Assembly: GCA_046331245.1 (NCBI GenBank)
Contig: JAXLRH010000003.1
Coordinates: 329,921-393,920 of the forward strand
Direction: 5' to 3'
Source: SSF14 sp046331245
GTDB lineage: Bacteria > Actinomycetota > Acidimicrobiia > Acidimicrobiales > Microtrichaceae
DNA: 64,000 bases
Shown: piece after piece, positions 49,660-58,551 of the stretch
How positions within the stretch are numbered: the stretch's first letter is position 1
Layout: each line of letters starts with the position of its first letter
Position numbers and translations under genes: made by a program
The notes under the pieces: model-generated
The model's database searches: none
What the model was told of the DNA's origin: nothing
Seen by the model: the letters and a program-made list of their open reading frames with translations, nothing else

Positions 49660-52197
49660 TCAGTCGAGCAGCTCGACGAACCCGTGGGTTCCGTCGCCGC
49701 GGATCCGCTGCCCGTCGCGGATCCGCGTCGTCGCCCCCTCCACTCCGACGACGGCGGGGAGGCCGTACTCGCGCGCCACGACCGAGCCGTGCGACATGGC
49801 CGCCCCCACCTCGGTCACGAGCCCTGCGATCGAGAGGAAGAGCGCCGACCAGCTGGGGTCGGTGAACGCGGTGACGAGGATGTCGCCGGGTTCGAGGTTC
49901 GCCGCTGCGAGGTCGTGCACGACCCGGGCCCGGCCCTCCACGAGGCCACTCGACACCGCCAGTCCGGCGAGCGCTCCGTCGGGCACGTCGTCGCGCCGGT
50001 GGGCGCCGTGGAACACCTCGCCGTCCGAGGTCAACACCCGCGGCGGCGTGAGGTGCTGGTGGTCGCGGAACGCAGCCCGTCGCGCGTCGACGAGCGCCGT
50101 GTCGAGCGGCCCGCCCGCCGCGATCGCCTCGAGCTCCTCGAACCGGAGATACGCCGCGTCGTCGGCATCGCGGAGCACGCCGGCATCGGTGAGACGAGCG
50201 GCCTCGCCCAGGAGCGCCTGTCGGTAGACGAAGTAGCGGGAGATCATGAAGTACTTCGGGTACTCGCGGTAGCCGATGAAGGAGCGGACGAGCTCGATCT
50301 TGTGCGCGGTCCCGTCGGCCTTGGCGTCTCCGTCCGGGAGCGCACGGAGTCGGGCGAGCACCTCCTCCGCCTTCGCTTCGGCCGTCACCCGCCCCTCTGC
50401 GAACCGGCGGGGTCCGCTGCCGGGTTCGGCGTTCCGCACGTTGCCGAGGATCAGCGGCACGAGGGTGGCGGGACGCTCGACCCAGCGTGGTCGGGTGACG
50501 TCGATCTCGCCGACGCAGCGCATGCCGAAGCGATCGAGGAACGCGTCGAGCGCGTCCTTCGCCTCCTTCCCGCCCTCGAGTGCGGGCAGGCCGTCGAGCG
50601 TGTCGTCGTCGGTGAGCGACTCGAGGTGGGCGATCACCTGCGGGTGGGGACGGATGGCGTCGGCCACGTCGAGCAGGGCGAGGCCCATCTCCGAGGTGAC
50701 GTTGTCGGGCACCGAGAGCGTGAGCGTGTCGGCGACGTTCTTCTCGCCGAGCCACTCCTCCAGGTTCGTGTTGAGCCAGGCGGTCGCGTCCATCGCGCTG
50801 AGGAACACCTGATGGCTGCGCGGGTCGAAGAGGAGGCGCTTGAGCTCGCCGATGTCGGCCCGGATCGTCTCCAGCAGGTCGGTCCCCGTGCGACCTCCGA
50901 TCTGCTCACGCGCGGCGGCGTTGGACGCCTCGGCCTCTGCGACGAGCGCCGTGACGATCGACCGATCGGGCTCGATCGGAGGCATCGCCTGCGCGGCGGC
51001 GAGCGGCGCGGGCACGAGCGCCGGCGCGGGCAGCGCGTCCATGATGTCGTCGCGCTCGACGATCTCGTGGAGGGCGGCGCCGATGAGCGGGTCGGTGGAG
51101 AGCATCGCCACGAGCGGCCCGCGCGCCTCGGGTGACGCAAGGCGGGCAGCGATGTCCACGAAGAGGCGGCCGCCGGCCTCGTACATGGGCGGGCCGGCGG
51201 TGAGCTGCCACATCGAGATGCCGAGGGGCCGGAGGGCGTCGGTCATCATCTGTTGGTGGCCCACCGAGATGTAGACGTGGGTGTGGCCGTCGTCGAGGGT
51301 GGGCACCGGGAACAGCGTGGTGATCGGGCGGCTCTGCACCACCACGAACTCGCCGTCGACGAGGCACCACTCGATGTCCTGCGGCCGGCCGAAGTGCGCC
51401 TCGATGCGACGTCCGAGATCGACGAGGCGGACGGCCTGCTCGTCGGTCAACGCCGGGAGCGACGATCGGTTGGTGGCGATCTCACGGCCGATCACCTGCC
51501 CGTTGCGCACGCGGAACGAGTCGGGGGTCTCGGTGCCGGAGACGAGGGCCTCGCCCAGGCCGGGAACGGCGTCGACGGCGGCCACCGTGCGGTTCGACGA
51601 GATCGGGTCGGCGGTGAACAGCACCCCCGAGGCCGAGGGCGCGGCCATGCGCTGGACGATCACCGCCATGGCGACCTGCCGGTGGTCGATGTGGTTGCGG
51701 GCCCGGTAGGCGACGGCCCGATCGGTGAACAGCGACGCCCAGCAGCGGCCGACGTGGCGGAGGATCTCGTCGACGCCGAGCACCTCGAGGTAGGAGTCGT
51801 GCTGGCCGGCGAACGAGGTGGTCGGCAGGTCCTCGGCCGTGGCGCTCGACCGCACCGCGTACGCGGCCTCGGGGCCGAGACCGCCGATCGCGTCGGCGAT
51901 CGCCTCGGCGACGTCGTCTGGGATCGCGAGCCTCTCGATGCGGGCCCGGAGCTCACCTGCGAGCGACTCGGTCGCCTGCCGGTCGGCGGGATCCACGAGG
52001 TCGAGCCGGTGCAGCAGGTCGGCCACCGTGGGGTCGGCGCGCACGACGTCGCGGTACACGTCGGTGGTCACGCAGACACCCGGTGGAACGCAGATCCCGT
52101 CGATGCGCGTGAGCTCGCCGAGGTTGGCGGCCTTGCCACCCACCGTCGACGTCATCGTGGAGTCCACTCGTCCGAGTTCCAGCACCTGGCTCGCCAT
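49660..52197 (-). CDS. rph: Rifamycin phosphotransferase (Rph) homologue
   Basis: An 845-residue protein laid out like Rph: an N-terminal ATP-grasp domain (GGKAANLGELTRIDGICVPPG, YAVRSSATAEDLPTTSFAGQ), a central region with HVYISVGHQQMMTDALRPLG that matches rifamycin-binding Rph proteins, and a C-terminal swivelling His domain (MSHGSVVAREYGLPAVVGV, His803). Rph splits ATP to AMP and phosphorylates rifampicin. It is shorter and ordered differently from PEP synthase. ATG 52197 follows GAAGGG. A RAE-like inverted repeat lies 64 bases upstream. Confidence 0.88.
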   Translation of the reverse strand: MASQVLELGRVDSTMTSTVGGKAANLGELTRIDGICVPPGVCVTTDVYRDVVRADPTVADLLHRLDLVDPADRQATESLAGELRARIERLAIPDDVAEAIADAIGGLGPEAAYAVRSSATAEDLPTTSFAGQHDSYLEVLGVDEILRHVGRCWASLFTDRAVAYRARNHIDHRQVAMAVIVQRMAAPSASGVLFTADPISSNRTVAAVDAVPGLGEALVSGTETPDSFRVRNGQVIGREIATNRSSLPALTDEQAVRLVDLGRRIEAHFGRPQDIEWCLVDGEFVVVQSRPITTLFPVPTLDDGHTHVYISVGHQQMMTDALRPLGISMWQLTAGPPMYEAGGRLFVDIAARLASPEARGPLVAMLSTDPLIGAALHEIVERDDIMDALPAPALVPAPLAAAQAMPPIEPDRSIVTALVAEAEASNAAAREQIGGRTGTDLLETIRADIGELKRLLFDPRSHQVFLSAMDATAWLNTNLEEWLGEKNVADTLTLSVPDNVTSEMGLALLDVADAIRPHPQVIAHLESLTDDDTLDGLPALEGGKEAKDALDAFLDRFGMRCVGEIDVTRPRWVERPATLVPLILGNVRNAEPGSGPRRFAEGRVTAEAKAEEVLARLRALPDGDAKADGTAHKIELVRSFIGYREYPKYFMISRYFVYRQALLGEAARLTDAGVLRDADDAAYLRFEELEAIAAGGPLDTALVDARRAAFRDHQHLTPPRVLTSDGEVFHGAHRRDDVPDGALAGLAVSSGLVEGRARVVHDLAAANLEPGDILVTAFTDPSWSALFLSIAGLVTEVGAAMSHGSVVAREYGLPAVVGVEGATTRIRDGQRIRGDGTHGFVELLD

Positions 52198-52260
52198 TCC
52201 TTGCACCCTTCCCGCCGGCCCCGTTCGGGCCGGATCGATGGGAGCAGTCTCAGCACACCC

Positions 52261-52281
52261 GGGGTCCTTGCTACAAGCCCC
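52261..52281 (-). promoter_or_regulatory. RAE-like inverted repeat before rph
   Basis: On the rph strand the arms are GGGGCTTG and CAAGGACCCC around TAG. From memory the rifamycin-associated element has arms GGGGCTTG and CAAGCCCC around a 3-base centre; here two extra bases lie in the second arm. It sits 64-84 bases before the start codon, where a promoter element would be. The leader between (52198-52260) also holds a GC-rich 7-bp stem at 52215-52233. Confidence 0.6.
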
Positions 52282-52299
52282 CCACCCGCTGGTACGTTG

Positions 52300-54330
52300 T
52301 CAGTGGCGGAGGGGTTGTGCGGCGCTCAGCAGTGCGTCGACGCGCGGCGTCAGCGTGAGCGCGAACTCGTCGGTCAGGTGGGTGAAGTCCCGGTACACGA
52401 GCACGTCGCCGCGAACGAGTGCGCATCGGCGAGTCGGGCAGACCCAGCGGGCAGGATCGACGAGCATGGCCCCCGCTCGCCGTGCGACATCCCGGTTTGC
52501 AGCAGTGATGATGCCGTCCGTGGATCTCGCCCGTCGGAAGTCGCACTTGCGAACCGAGTCGAGGTGCGCTCGAAGGCAGCGCACGGGGTTGCCACCGGCC
52601 ACCGGTACCCCGCTGAGGATCACTAGCCGGCTCTCCCTGGGAAGTCGCGCCAACGTGCGGAGCGAGTTGTCGACGAATGCCGGCTCGCCGATCGAGGGCA
52701 GGTCCCGATCGAACTCGGACAGGACGATGACGTCGGGCCGGAGCGAGGCGAGGAGGTCGAGGCTCCGCTCGCGCCACTGAGCGCACTCCGCCGAGCTCGG
52801 GTCGTCCCGCCAGCGGCATCCCACTCTCGACATCAGGACGAAGCGCCAGCCATGGGCTGCGGCGGCGCGAGCGAACGGGAGGCTGAAGTGGCCGGCCTCG
52901 GAGTCGCCGTAGAGCACGACGGTGGCGCTGGGCGCCGAGGGACTGCCCCCTGGCGGACACTGCGTCACCGCCAGATCCACGGCTCCCGGCACGTCCGCCG
53001 GGGTGCACACGGGCCAGGTCGCGGACGCAACCCGGTCGGCCCGCTCGAGCGTCGGCCGGAGATCGGACGGGACGTACCCGGTGGCGTCGGCGGGGAGCCC
53101 CAGACGGCTCAGCTCGGCCTGTTGGGCAGGTGCCGGAGGTGTCGCCGCCCGACCCGCATCCGTCGGAAGCCGGCTCCTCGGCGTGAGGACGATCGTCGCC
53201 GACACCGTGAGCGCGACGAGTGTCGACGCACCGACCAGGGTTCGTCCCGTCCGGCCCCGAAACGTTCGGCTGAGTCGAATTGGCCGCTCGATCAGGGCGT
53301 GGCTCAGGGCCGCCAGGGCCGGCGAGCCGCCGATGACGACGGCGGCGTTCTCGGCCCAACTCGATCGTGAGTCGGTGAACAGGTTGGGGCTGGCGACGAG
53401 CACCAGGAGCGGGAGGTGCCAGAGGTAGATCCCGTAGGAGATGCGGCCGATGGCACGAAGTGGGCGCCGGCTCAACACCCATCCGATCGTGAGCGGCATG
53501 GCGCCGGGCGCGGCGAGGAGCACGGCCGACGTCGCGAGGACCGTGAGCGGCGCCGTCGTCGTCAACGCTCCCGTCGGGGGTGTCGAGACACGAGCGGAGA
53601 AGGCGAGCAGGAGGAGTCCGCCCCACCCGAGGACGACGGCCGGCCAGGTTCGGAGGGGTTCCAGACGCCGACTCACGATGGCGACTCCGGCGCCGGCAGC
53701 CAGCTCCCAAGCTCGCGCCGGGAGCATGTAGAAGGCCCACAGCGGATCGGACGACGACGTGAGCAACAGCACCACGCCCGAGGTGACGCCGACCAGTGCG
53801 GCCAACGCCGCCAGGCGGCCCTCCGGGCCGATCCGCGCCGAGCCACGGACGCGGAGGGCCGGCCAGACCAGCAGCGGCCAGACCAGGTAGAACTGCTCCT
53901 CGACGGCGAGGGACCAGAAGTGCTGGAAGGGCGAGGCCACCACTCCGTAGTCCGTGGCCCGAGCGGCGTATCGGAGGTTCGCGACGAACAGGGCCGCGGC
54001 GCGGATCTCGCCACTGAACTCCTTCATCACGACCGGCCCGTCGACGAACCGGATCCACAGCGTGGCCGCGAGCAGGACGACCACCGATGCCGGGATGATG
54101 CGCCTCGCCCGCGATGCGTAGAAGCCGGCGATCGAGAACCCCTCCGACGTCGCCGCCTGTCGGGCGATGGTCCCGGTAATCACGAAACCGGAGATGACGT
54201 AGAACACGTCGACCCCGACCCACGCCCCGTAGAAGTGCGGCGTGTCGAGATGGAAGAGGACGATCAGGAGGACGGCGACTCCACGAAGTCCCTCGATGTC
54301 AGGCCGGAACCACGCAGGGGCTTCGTCCAC
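52300..54330 (-). CDS. OafA-type acyltransferase with SGNH domain
   Basis: A 676-residue two-domain O-acyltransferase. WFRPDIEGLRGVAVLLIVLFHLD, VDVFYVISGFVITG, FWSLAVEEQFYLVWP and ISYGIYLWHLP make up the membrane part. The SGNH domain has VVLYGDSEAGHFSLPFA with the nucleophile Ser and DFTHLTDEF with Asp and His. It is related to the protein at 25298-27343. GTG 54330 is 8 bases after the stop of the upstream repeat-methyltransferase gene, so the two form an operon. Confidence 0.9.
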   Translation of the reverse strand: MDEAPAWFRPDIEGLRGVAVLLIVLFHLDTPHFYGAWVGVDVFYVISGFVITGTIARQAATSEGFSIAGFYASRARRIIPASVVVLLAATLWIRFVDGPVVMKEFSGEIRAAALFVANLRYAARATDYGVVASPFQHFWSLAVEEQFYLVWPLLVWPALRVRGSARIGPEGRLAALAALVGVTSGVVLLLTSSSDPLWAFYMLPARAWELAAGAGVAIVSRRLEPLRTWPAVVLGWGGLLLLAFSARVSTPPTGALTTTAPLTVLATSAVLLAAPGAMPLTIGWVLSRRPLRAIGRISYGIYLWHLPLLVLVASPNLFTDSRSSWAENAAVVIGGSPALAALSHALIERPIRLSRTFRGRTGRTLVGASTLVALTVSATIVLTPRSRLPTDAGRAATPPAPAQQAELSRLGLPADATGYVPSDLRPTLERADRVASATWPVCTPADVPGAVDLAVTQCPPGGSPSAPSATVVLYGDSEAGHFSLPFARAAAAHGWRFVLMSRVGCRWRDDPSSAECAQWRERSLDLLASLRPDVIVLSEFDRDLPSIGEPAFVDNSLRTLARLPRESRLVILSGVPVAGGNPVRCLRAHLDSVRKCDFRRARSTDGIITAANRDVARRAGAMLVDPARWVCPTRRCALVRGDVLVYRDFTHLTDEFALTLTPRVDALLSAAQPLRH

Positions 54331-54338
54331 TCCCCGAC

Positions 54339-55592
54339 CTACCGATCGTCCGGCCGCGACCGGTTCGGCGTGGGGTCGGTCCAGATCAGGGCCATTCCGC
54401 AGATGAGTCCCTCGTCGCTGTCCTCGCCGGGCAGGAAGTCGAGCGAGACGCCGCGCACGGTGGGATCGTTCGCCCAGTCCACGGCGTCGAGGCCGCGCCG
54501 GCAGGTCGGCATGGCGGTGTCGTGGATCACGATCACACGCAGCTTCGAGCCGGGCCGCCGCAGCACGGCCGCCACCTCGGCGGTGATCCCCCGCTCGCTG
54601 TGGTCGGCGTCGAGGACGACGAGCTCCGCGTCGTGCTCGCGGAGGACCTCGTCGAGGATCTGAGGGGTGCGCCCGCAGCGGAACTCGACGTTCGTCAGAT
54701 GGGCGACGTGTCGGGCGCACGACGGGTCGAGGTCGATCGTGACCACCTTGTCGCTCCAGTCGGAGAGCGCCGCAGCGCTGCCGCCGCGGTAGGTGCCGGC
54801 GTCGATCGCCAGCGTCGGTCGAAGGACGCTGGCCAGCAGCAGTACGACGGCCTTCTCCCCGGCGCGCATGGCCCAGGCCGGGTCGGTGAAGCGGCCCAGT
54901 ACGTCGATCGGCCGGCGACCGGAGCGCTCCGTCATCACGCCGAGGAGGAACAGCGCGCGGTTGCCGGTGTCCTCGCCGAGTGCGTCCTCGAACAGGTGGC
55001 CGAGCACCGCCCCGGGTTCCCAGATGCGAGCGAGCTCGTGGGCTGGGAGGCCGGCCGTCGACCGCTCCACCATCACGCCCAGGAGGAACAGGGTCTTCGT
55101 GAGCCGGTCGGCTCGGATCGAGTCGTCCGCCAGGAACCCGAGCACGTCTGCGACTCCGCCGAGGTCACCGCTGGACGAGGCGCTCGAGTCGGAGGCGGCG
55201 CTCCGCTCCGTGGCGGCACCGAGGAGGAACAGCAGCGAGGTCTCGAGGTCCGGCTGTGACGTGAGCGCAGCGAGCGACCCGAGGACGTCCACGATGTCGG
55301 TCGCGTCGTCGCGCGGACCCGCTGATCGCTCCGTCACCGCGCCGAGGAGCACCATCGTCTTCGCGAGGCGGTCCAGTCGCACCTCGTGATCGGCGAGGTG
55401 TCCGAACACCTCCCGGAGCTCGTCCGCGTCCTCGAGTGATGCGGTCGGCCGCTCCGAGATCGCGCCGAGCAGCAGCAACGCGCTGGAGGTCAGGTCGATC
55501 TCCGACGTGCTCCCCCGGAGCCACGCCAGCATCTCGGCGAGTGGTACGCGCCCCTCGCTCGGTCCGGTCGGCATGGCCCGACATGTTGGCAT
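54339..55592 (-). CDS. LLGxxTERS-repeat protein with C-terminal methyltransferase domain
   Basis: A protein of about 417 residues. The first 255 residues contain about six copies of a roughly 42-residue unit whose end reads LLGAISERP, LLGAVTERS, LLGAATERS, LLGVMVERS and LLGVMTERS, with a sixth degenerate copy (VLLLASVLRP). Each copy begins near VLGxLAD and probably forms a helical hairpin. From about 258 a methyltransferase-24/CmcI-like domain follows (LAIDAGTYRGGSAAAL, VVTIDLDPSCARHV, VVLDADHSERG, VIHDTAM). I know no named family for the repeats. The start is uncertain: 55592, 55574 or 55673. It sits in an operon with an acyltransferase. Confidence 0.7.
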   Translation of the reverse strand: MPTCRAMPTGPSEGRVPLAEMLAWLRGSTSEIDLTSSALLLLGAISERPTASLEDADELREVFGHLADHEVRLDRLAKTMVLLGAVTERSAGPRDDATDIVDVLGSLAALTSQPDLETSLLFLLGAATERSAASDSSASSSGDLGGVADVLGFLADDSIRADRLTKTLFLLGVMVERSTAGLPAHELARIWEPGAVLGHLFEDALGEDTGNRALFLLGVMTERSGRRPIDVLGRFTDPAWAMRAGEKAVVLLLASVLRPTLAIDAGTYRGGSAAALSDWSDKVVTIDLDPSCARHVAHLTNVEFRCGRTPQILDEVLREHDAELVVLDADHSERGITAEVAAVLRRPGSKLRVIVIHDTAMPTCRRGLDAVDWANDPTVRGVSLDFLPGEDSDEGLICGMALIWTDPTPNRSRPDDR

Positions 55593-55647
55593 CTCCCGGC
55601 CCCGTGCGCTGGCGGCTCCCCGTCGAGCGCGGGCGAGCGACCCCGGC

Positions 55648-56223
55648 TCAGGTGTCGTGCCAGCGCGGGTCACGACCCAGGAACGCCACGAGCTGGTCGA
55701 GCGGTGACGTCGAGTCGGTCGCCACCTCGGCGCCGAACATGCCGGGCACGCGGACGGACTCGTCGACCCACATGCGGGCTCCGTCGAGCGTTGCCTGCGC
55801 CAGATCGTCGTCGACGACCGGCTCGATGCCGAGCCCCCGTGCGACGTCCCATCCGTGGACGATCGTCTCGATGAGCTCGAACCCGATGAGCTGGGCGCCG
55901 GTCGTCGGTCCCCACGGCATCCGGTAGGTCGCGTCGAGGCGTCCGGGCTGGGCGAACACGGCGGTGAGATGGTCGACCGCGACGCGGAACCGCTCGGCGG
56001 GGCGTACGTGGTCGCTCACGGCGTCCGCGGCCGGCTCGAAGCTCAGCTCACCGCCTTCCCCGACCACGGCGAACCCCTCGAGACCGCCGTTCAGGTGGTC
56101 GGCCACCTGCGCCACGGTCATCTCCGGGCACGGGGTTCTGCGCTCCCGCTCGGACGGAGCGAGGCGCGCGAGCACCGGCTCGATGGAGGTGGCGGCACGA
56201 TGGAGGAGGTCGATCAGGTCCAT
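55648..56223 (-). CDS. TIGR03086-type DinB-like metal-binding protein
   Basis: A 191-residue four-helix protein. MTVAQVADHLNGGLEGFAVVGEGG holds the first His and GFELIETIVHGWDVARGLG the second cluster, which together define the TIGR03086 branch of the MDMPI/DinB-like family. The function is unknown, and mycothiol-dependent chemistry is possible. ATG 56223 is the only good start. The 25 bases before the next gene's first possible start on the same strand overlap or abut, depending on its true start. Confidence 0.82.
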   Translation of the reverse strand: MDLIDLLHRAATSIEPVLARLAPSERERRTPCPEMTVAQVADHLNGGLEGFAVVGEGGELSFEPAADAVSDHVRPAERFRVAVDHLTAVFAQPGRLDATYRMPWGPTTGAQLIGFELIETIVHGWDVARGLGIEPVVDDDLAQATLDGARMWVDESVRVPGMFGAEVATDSTSPLDQLVAFLGRDPRWHDT

Positions 56224-56295
56224 GGTTCGACCGTACGCCGGCGCCCTCCGTCAGGGCAGAGTCCGAAGTCCCGCCCCGCTCTGTCCTCGGCCCGT

Positions 56296-56760
56296 TCAGG
56301 ACTGGTAGGACGGCGGTTGGGCGAGCCAGTGCTCGAGCGCGTTGCGGAGCTCGTCGGCGCCCTTGCGGGACTCGAGGCGGCCCGACCACTGCGACCCGTC
56401 GGCGAGATCGAGGCGGAGCTTGGGTCGCATCGCCTCGTTCTCCTTGGCCAGCTCGAAGGCGACCACCTCGTTGCGACCGAGGGATTGTCCTTCCTTGGAG
56501 AGGCCCTTGAAGTCCTGGTACGGAAAGGCGACCAGACGCCGGTCGGTCACCGCGAACGCCGATCGGGATCGCGGCATCCGGTCGGAGAGCGCGCCGGTGT
56601 CGCCGGCCCGGCCCTTCTGGAGGGATCGGGCGGCTGCGGCGCCGAGCGCTCCGCCGATGCCCGCTCCGACAGCGGTCGACATCGGCTCCGCGATGAACAC
56701 CGCGGCGAACAGCGACTCACCGTCGAGGAGTCGACTAGCGACCTTCTTGTCGATTCCCAT
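56296..56760 (-). CDS. Small protein with PH-like pattern
   Basis: A 154-residue protein. GESLFAAVFIAEPMSTAVGAGIGGALGAAAARSL is a Gly/Ala-rich stretch that may insert in a membrane. AFAVTDRRLVAFPYQDF and LDLADGSQWSGRLESRKGADEL look like the strands of a bacterial PH-like domain. I do not recognise a specific family. ATG 56760 has CAGGAG six bases upstream, a clear start. Confidence 0.65.
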   Translation of the reverse strand: MGIDKKVASRLLDGESLFAAVFIAEPMSTAVGAGIGGALGAAAARSLQKGRAGDTGALSDRMPRSRSAFAVTDRRLVAFPYQDFKGLSKEGQSLGRNEVVAFELAKENEAMRPKLRLDLADGSQWSGRLESRKGADELRNALEHWLAQPPSYQS

Positions 56761-56830
56761 GCTGTGCTCCTGAGGACGTGGCGACCCCGCTCGGTCGGCG
56801 TGTAGTGCCTAGCAGAGGCCGATGCCTGAC

Positions 56831-57219
56831 CTATGGAATCTGCGGCCCGGGCACGGTGACGTCGGACCGGTCGTGTGGCGGGTCGTAACGGGTGGGCCAG
56901 TACTCGGTCTGGGCGGTGATGAGGCCGTCCTCGACCGTGCTGATCGCCACGACCCGTGCGGACTGCGTGCCGTCGGTGACCGAGACCTCGCTGACGGCCG
57001 TGGCGCCGTCGACCACGATGCGGTGGATGTCGAACGTCCAGTGGCCGGTGGGCGTGGGGTAGCGATCTTGGACGGCGACGAAGGCCTCGCGCCCGATGAT
57101 GCGTTCGCCGTGCACACCCAGTCGACCGGGCAGTCCGGGGCCAGGAGCTCGGCCGCGCCCCGCCAGTCGTTGGCGATCATGGCCTGCCAGAACCGCTCGA
57201 CGACCGTGCGGGTGTCCAC
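56831..57219 (-). pseudogene. SnoaL-like gene interrupted by a frameshift
   Basis: The first part from GTG 57219 reads MDTRTVVERFWQAMIANDWRG to LLAPDCPVDWVC. The frame then fails, and the rest of the same fold continues one frame over as GERIIGREAFVAVQDRYPTP, then WTFDIHRIVVDG, to the stop at 56831. Adding one base near 57109-57112 would restore a single protein of about 129 residues. It is a young pseudogene, a programmed shift or a sequence error. It lies three bases after the F420-type gene on the same strand. Confidence 0.75.
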
Positions 57220-57222
57220 GGG

Positions 57223-57630
57223 TCAGCGCTCCCCGTGCGGCCGGGCGCTCTCGCTGCGTGCAAGGTCGAGCGCGACCGGAAGGGCGTCGACGCGCCAGCC
57301 GGACAGGTCGCCGTGGTTGCGCGGCTGGTACTTCTCGAACACGAGACGCCGGGCCTCCTCCGACTCGTCGGTCACGTCGTCGAGGACGCGGGCCCGGGCC
57401 GCGACGGCGACGGCGTCACGGGTGCCCACGGCCACGGTGCACCCGGGCTCATGGCGGAGGTTCCGCACCCAGTCCGAGCTGTCGCCACCGCCGGCGAGAA
57501 GGTACAGCGTGCCCTCGTCGCCGCCGGTGGCGTACCAGATCTCGATGGTGTGCGGTCGCCCGCTGCGGCGTCCCGTCGTGGTGAGGTAGCAGTAGTCGTC
57601 GGGGCCGGGCACGAACCCAGTCCACCACAC
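57223..57630 (-). CDS. Deazaflavin (F420)-dependent nitroreductase-family protein
   Basis: A 135-residue split-barrel protein of the Ddn type. YCYLTTTGRRSGRPHTIEIWY is the conserved phosphate-binding strand, and GGDSSDWVRNLRHEPGCTVAVG follows as in F420-dependent nitroreductase-like proteins. RRLVFEKYQPRNHGDLSGW is near the end. GTG 57630 is used. It is translationally close to the frameshifted SnoaL gene (3 bases). Confidence 0.85.
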   Translation of the reverse strand: MWWTGFVPGPDDYCYLTTTGRRSGRPHTIEIWYATGGDEGTLYLLAGGGDSSDWVRNLRHEPGCTVAVGTRDAVAVAARARVLDDVTDESEEARRLVFEKYQPRNHGDLSGWRVDALPVALDLARSESARPHGER

Positions 57631-57669
57631 GGGTGGGTCCGACGATCGCCGTCGTCGCTGCCTCGTCGC

Positions 57670-58164
57670 TCAGGAGGCGGTCGCCAGCTCCACCAGGAGC
57701 TCGTCGAGCTGCCCGAAGGTCTCCTGCATCGCGTCCTCCGCGCCGCCCTCGGCGTCGAGCGCTTCCTTGGACGGGTAGACCTCGCTCACCACCAGGTGCG
57801 TCCGGCCGTCCTCCTCGGTGAACGTCACGGTGGTGACGGACCCCTGATCGCCGCTCTCCTCGTTGGTCCACACGATGAGCGACGGGGGTGTCACCTCGAG
57901 GTACCGGCCATGGAAGAACATGTCGTTGCCGAAGCCGAGGCGGTAGGTGCCGCCGGTGCGGACGTCCATCTCGCAGGATTCGAGCGACATGCCCATCGAC
58001 TTCGGCACCCACCAGCGCCGGAACAGCTCGGGGTTCGACCACGCCTCGAACACGAGCCGTGCCGGTGCGTCGAACGTGCGCGTCACGACCACCTCGCGGT
58101 CGGACGCCCGCTCCACGGTCGTGACGTTGGTCGAGGCGACCTCGCTGTTGCTACTTGCGTCCAT
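57670..58164 (-). CDS. AHSA1/SRPBCC-domain protein
   Basis: A 164-residue protein of the START-like AHSA1 family. VVVTRTFDAPARLVFEAWSNPELFRRWW is the diagnostic N-terminal strand-helix, and HLVVSEVYPSKEALDAEGGAEDAMQETFGQLDELL ends the fold. The family binds hydrophobic ligands and very often follows an ArsR regulator, as here. ATG 58164 lies inside the arsR-like gene (14-base overlap), so both come from one message. Confidence 0.9.
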   Translation of the reverse strand: MDASSNSEVASTNVTTVERASDREVVVTRTFDAPARLVFEAWSNPELFRRWWVPKSMGMSLESCEMDVRTGGTYRLGFGNDMFFHGRYLEVTPPSLIVWTNEESGDQGSVTTVTFTEEDGRTHLVVSEVYPSKEALDAEGGAEDAMQETFGQLDELLVELATAS

Positions 58165-58507
58165 CTGACTGTTCCTTCCGTTTCATGTCGTCGATGACCC
58201 GGTCGAGCTCGTCGAAGCGGGCGTCCCAGAGTCGGTGGTACCGCTCGATCCAGGCGGTCACGTCCTCGAGGCGGCGCGCGCCGATCCGGCAGGTTCGGAC
58301 GCGGCCGACCTTCTCGGTGGCGACGAGGCCGGCGTCCTCGAGGACGCTGACGTGCTTCTTCATGCCCGTGAGGGTCATGTCGAATCGCTCGGCGAGCTCG
58401 GTGATCGACGCCTCGCGTCGGCCGAGCTGCTCGAGCACCCCGCGCCTCGTGGCGTCGGACAGCGCCGCGAACGATGCATCGAGCTCCGCCACCGCATACT
58501 GAACCAT
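58151..58507 (-). CDS. ArsR-family transcriptional regulator
   Basis: A 118-residue winged-helix regulator. FAALSDATRRGVLEQLGRREASITELAERFDMTLTGMKKHVSVLEDAGLV is the DNA-binding domain. The metal-site Cys residues of true ArsR/SmtB sensors are absent, as usual for members paired with AHSA1 proteins. The start codon ATG 58507 lies within a perfect palindrome (58496-58519), so the protein probably represses its own operon. No Shine-Dalgarno is present; GATACT seven bases upstream suggests a leaderless message. Confidence 0.92.
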   Translation of the reverse strand: MVQYAVAELDASFAALSDATRRGVLEQLGRREASITELAERFDMTLTGMKKHVSVLEDAGLVATEKVGRVRTCRIGARRLEDVTAWIERYHRLWDARFDELDRVIDDMKRKEQSDGRK

Positions 58508-58519
58508 GTGGTTCAGTAT
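58496..58519 (-). promoter_or_regulatory. Palindromic operator across the ArsR start codon
   Basis: ATACTGAACCA and TGGTTCAGTAT form a perfect 11-bp inverted repeat around two bases. The right part encodes the first residues Met-Val-Gln-Tyr, and the left part overlaps the likely -10. A repressor bound here would block both transcription and access to the start. Confidence 0.7.
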
Positions 58520-58551
58520 CTACAACGCGAGCTCGGACCGCAAGTGCCGAG

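Noticed and set aside
52215..52233. GC-rich 7-bp stem with 5-base loop before rph
   Set aside because: Short GC stems are common by chance in 70% GC DNA, it has no U run and it lies in a leader; not called as a terminator.
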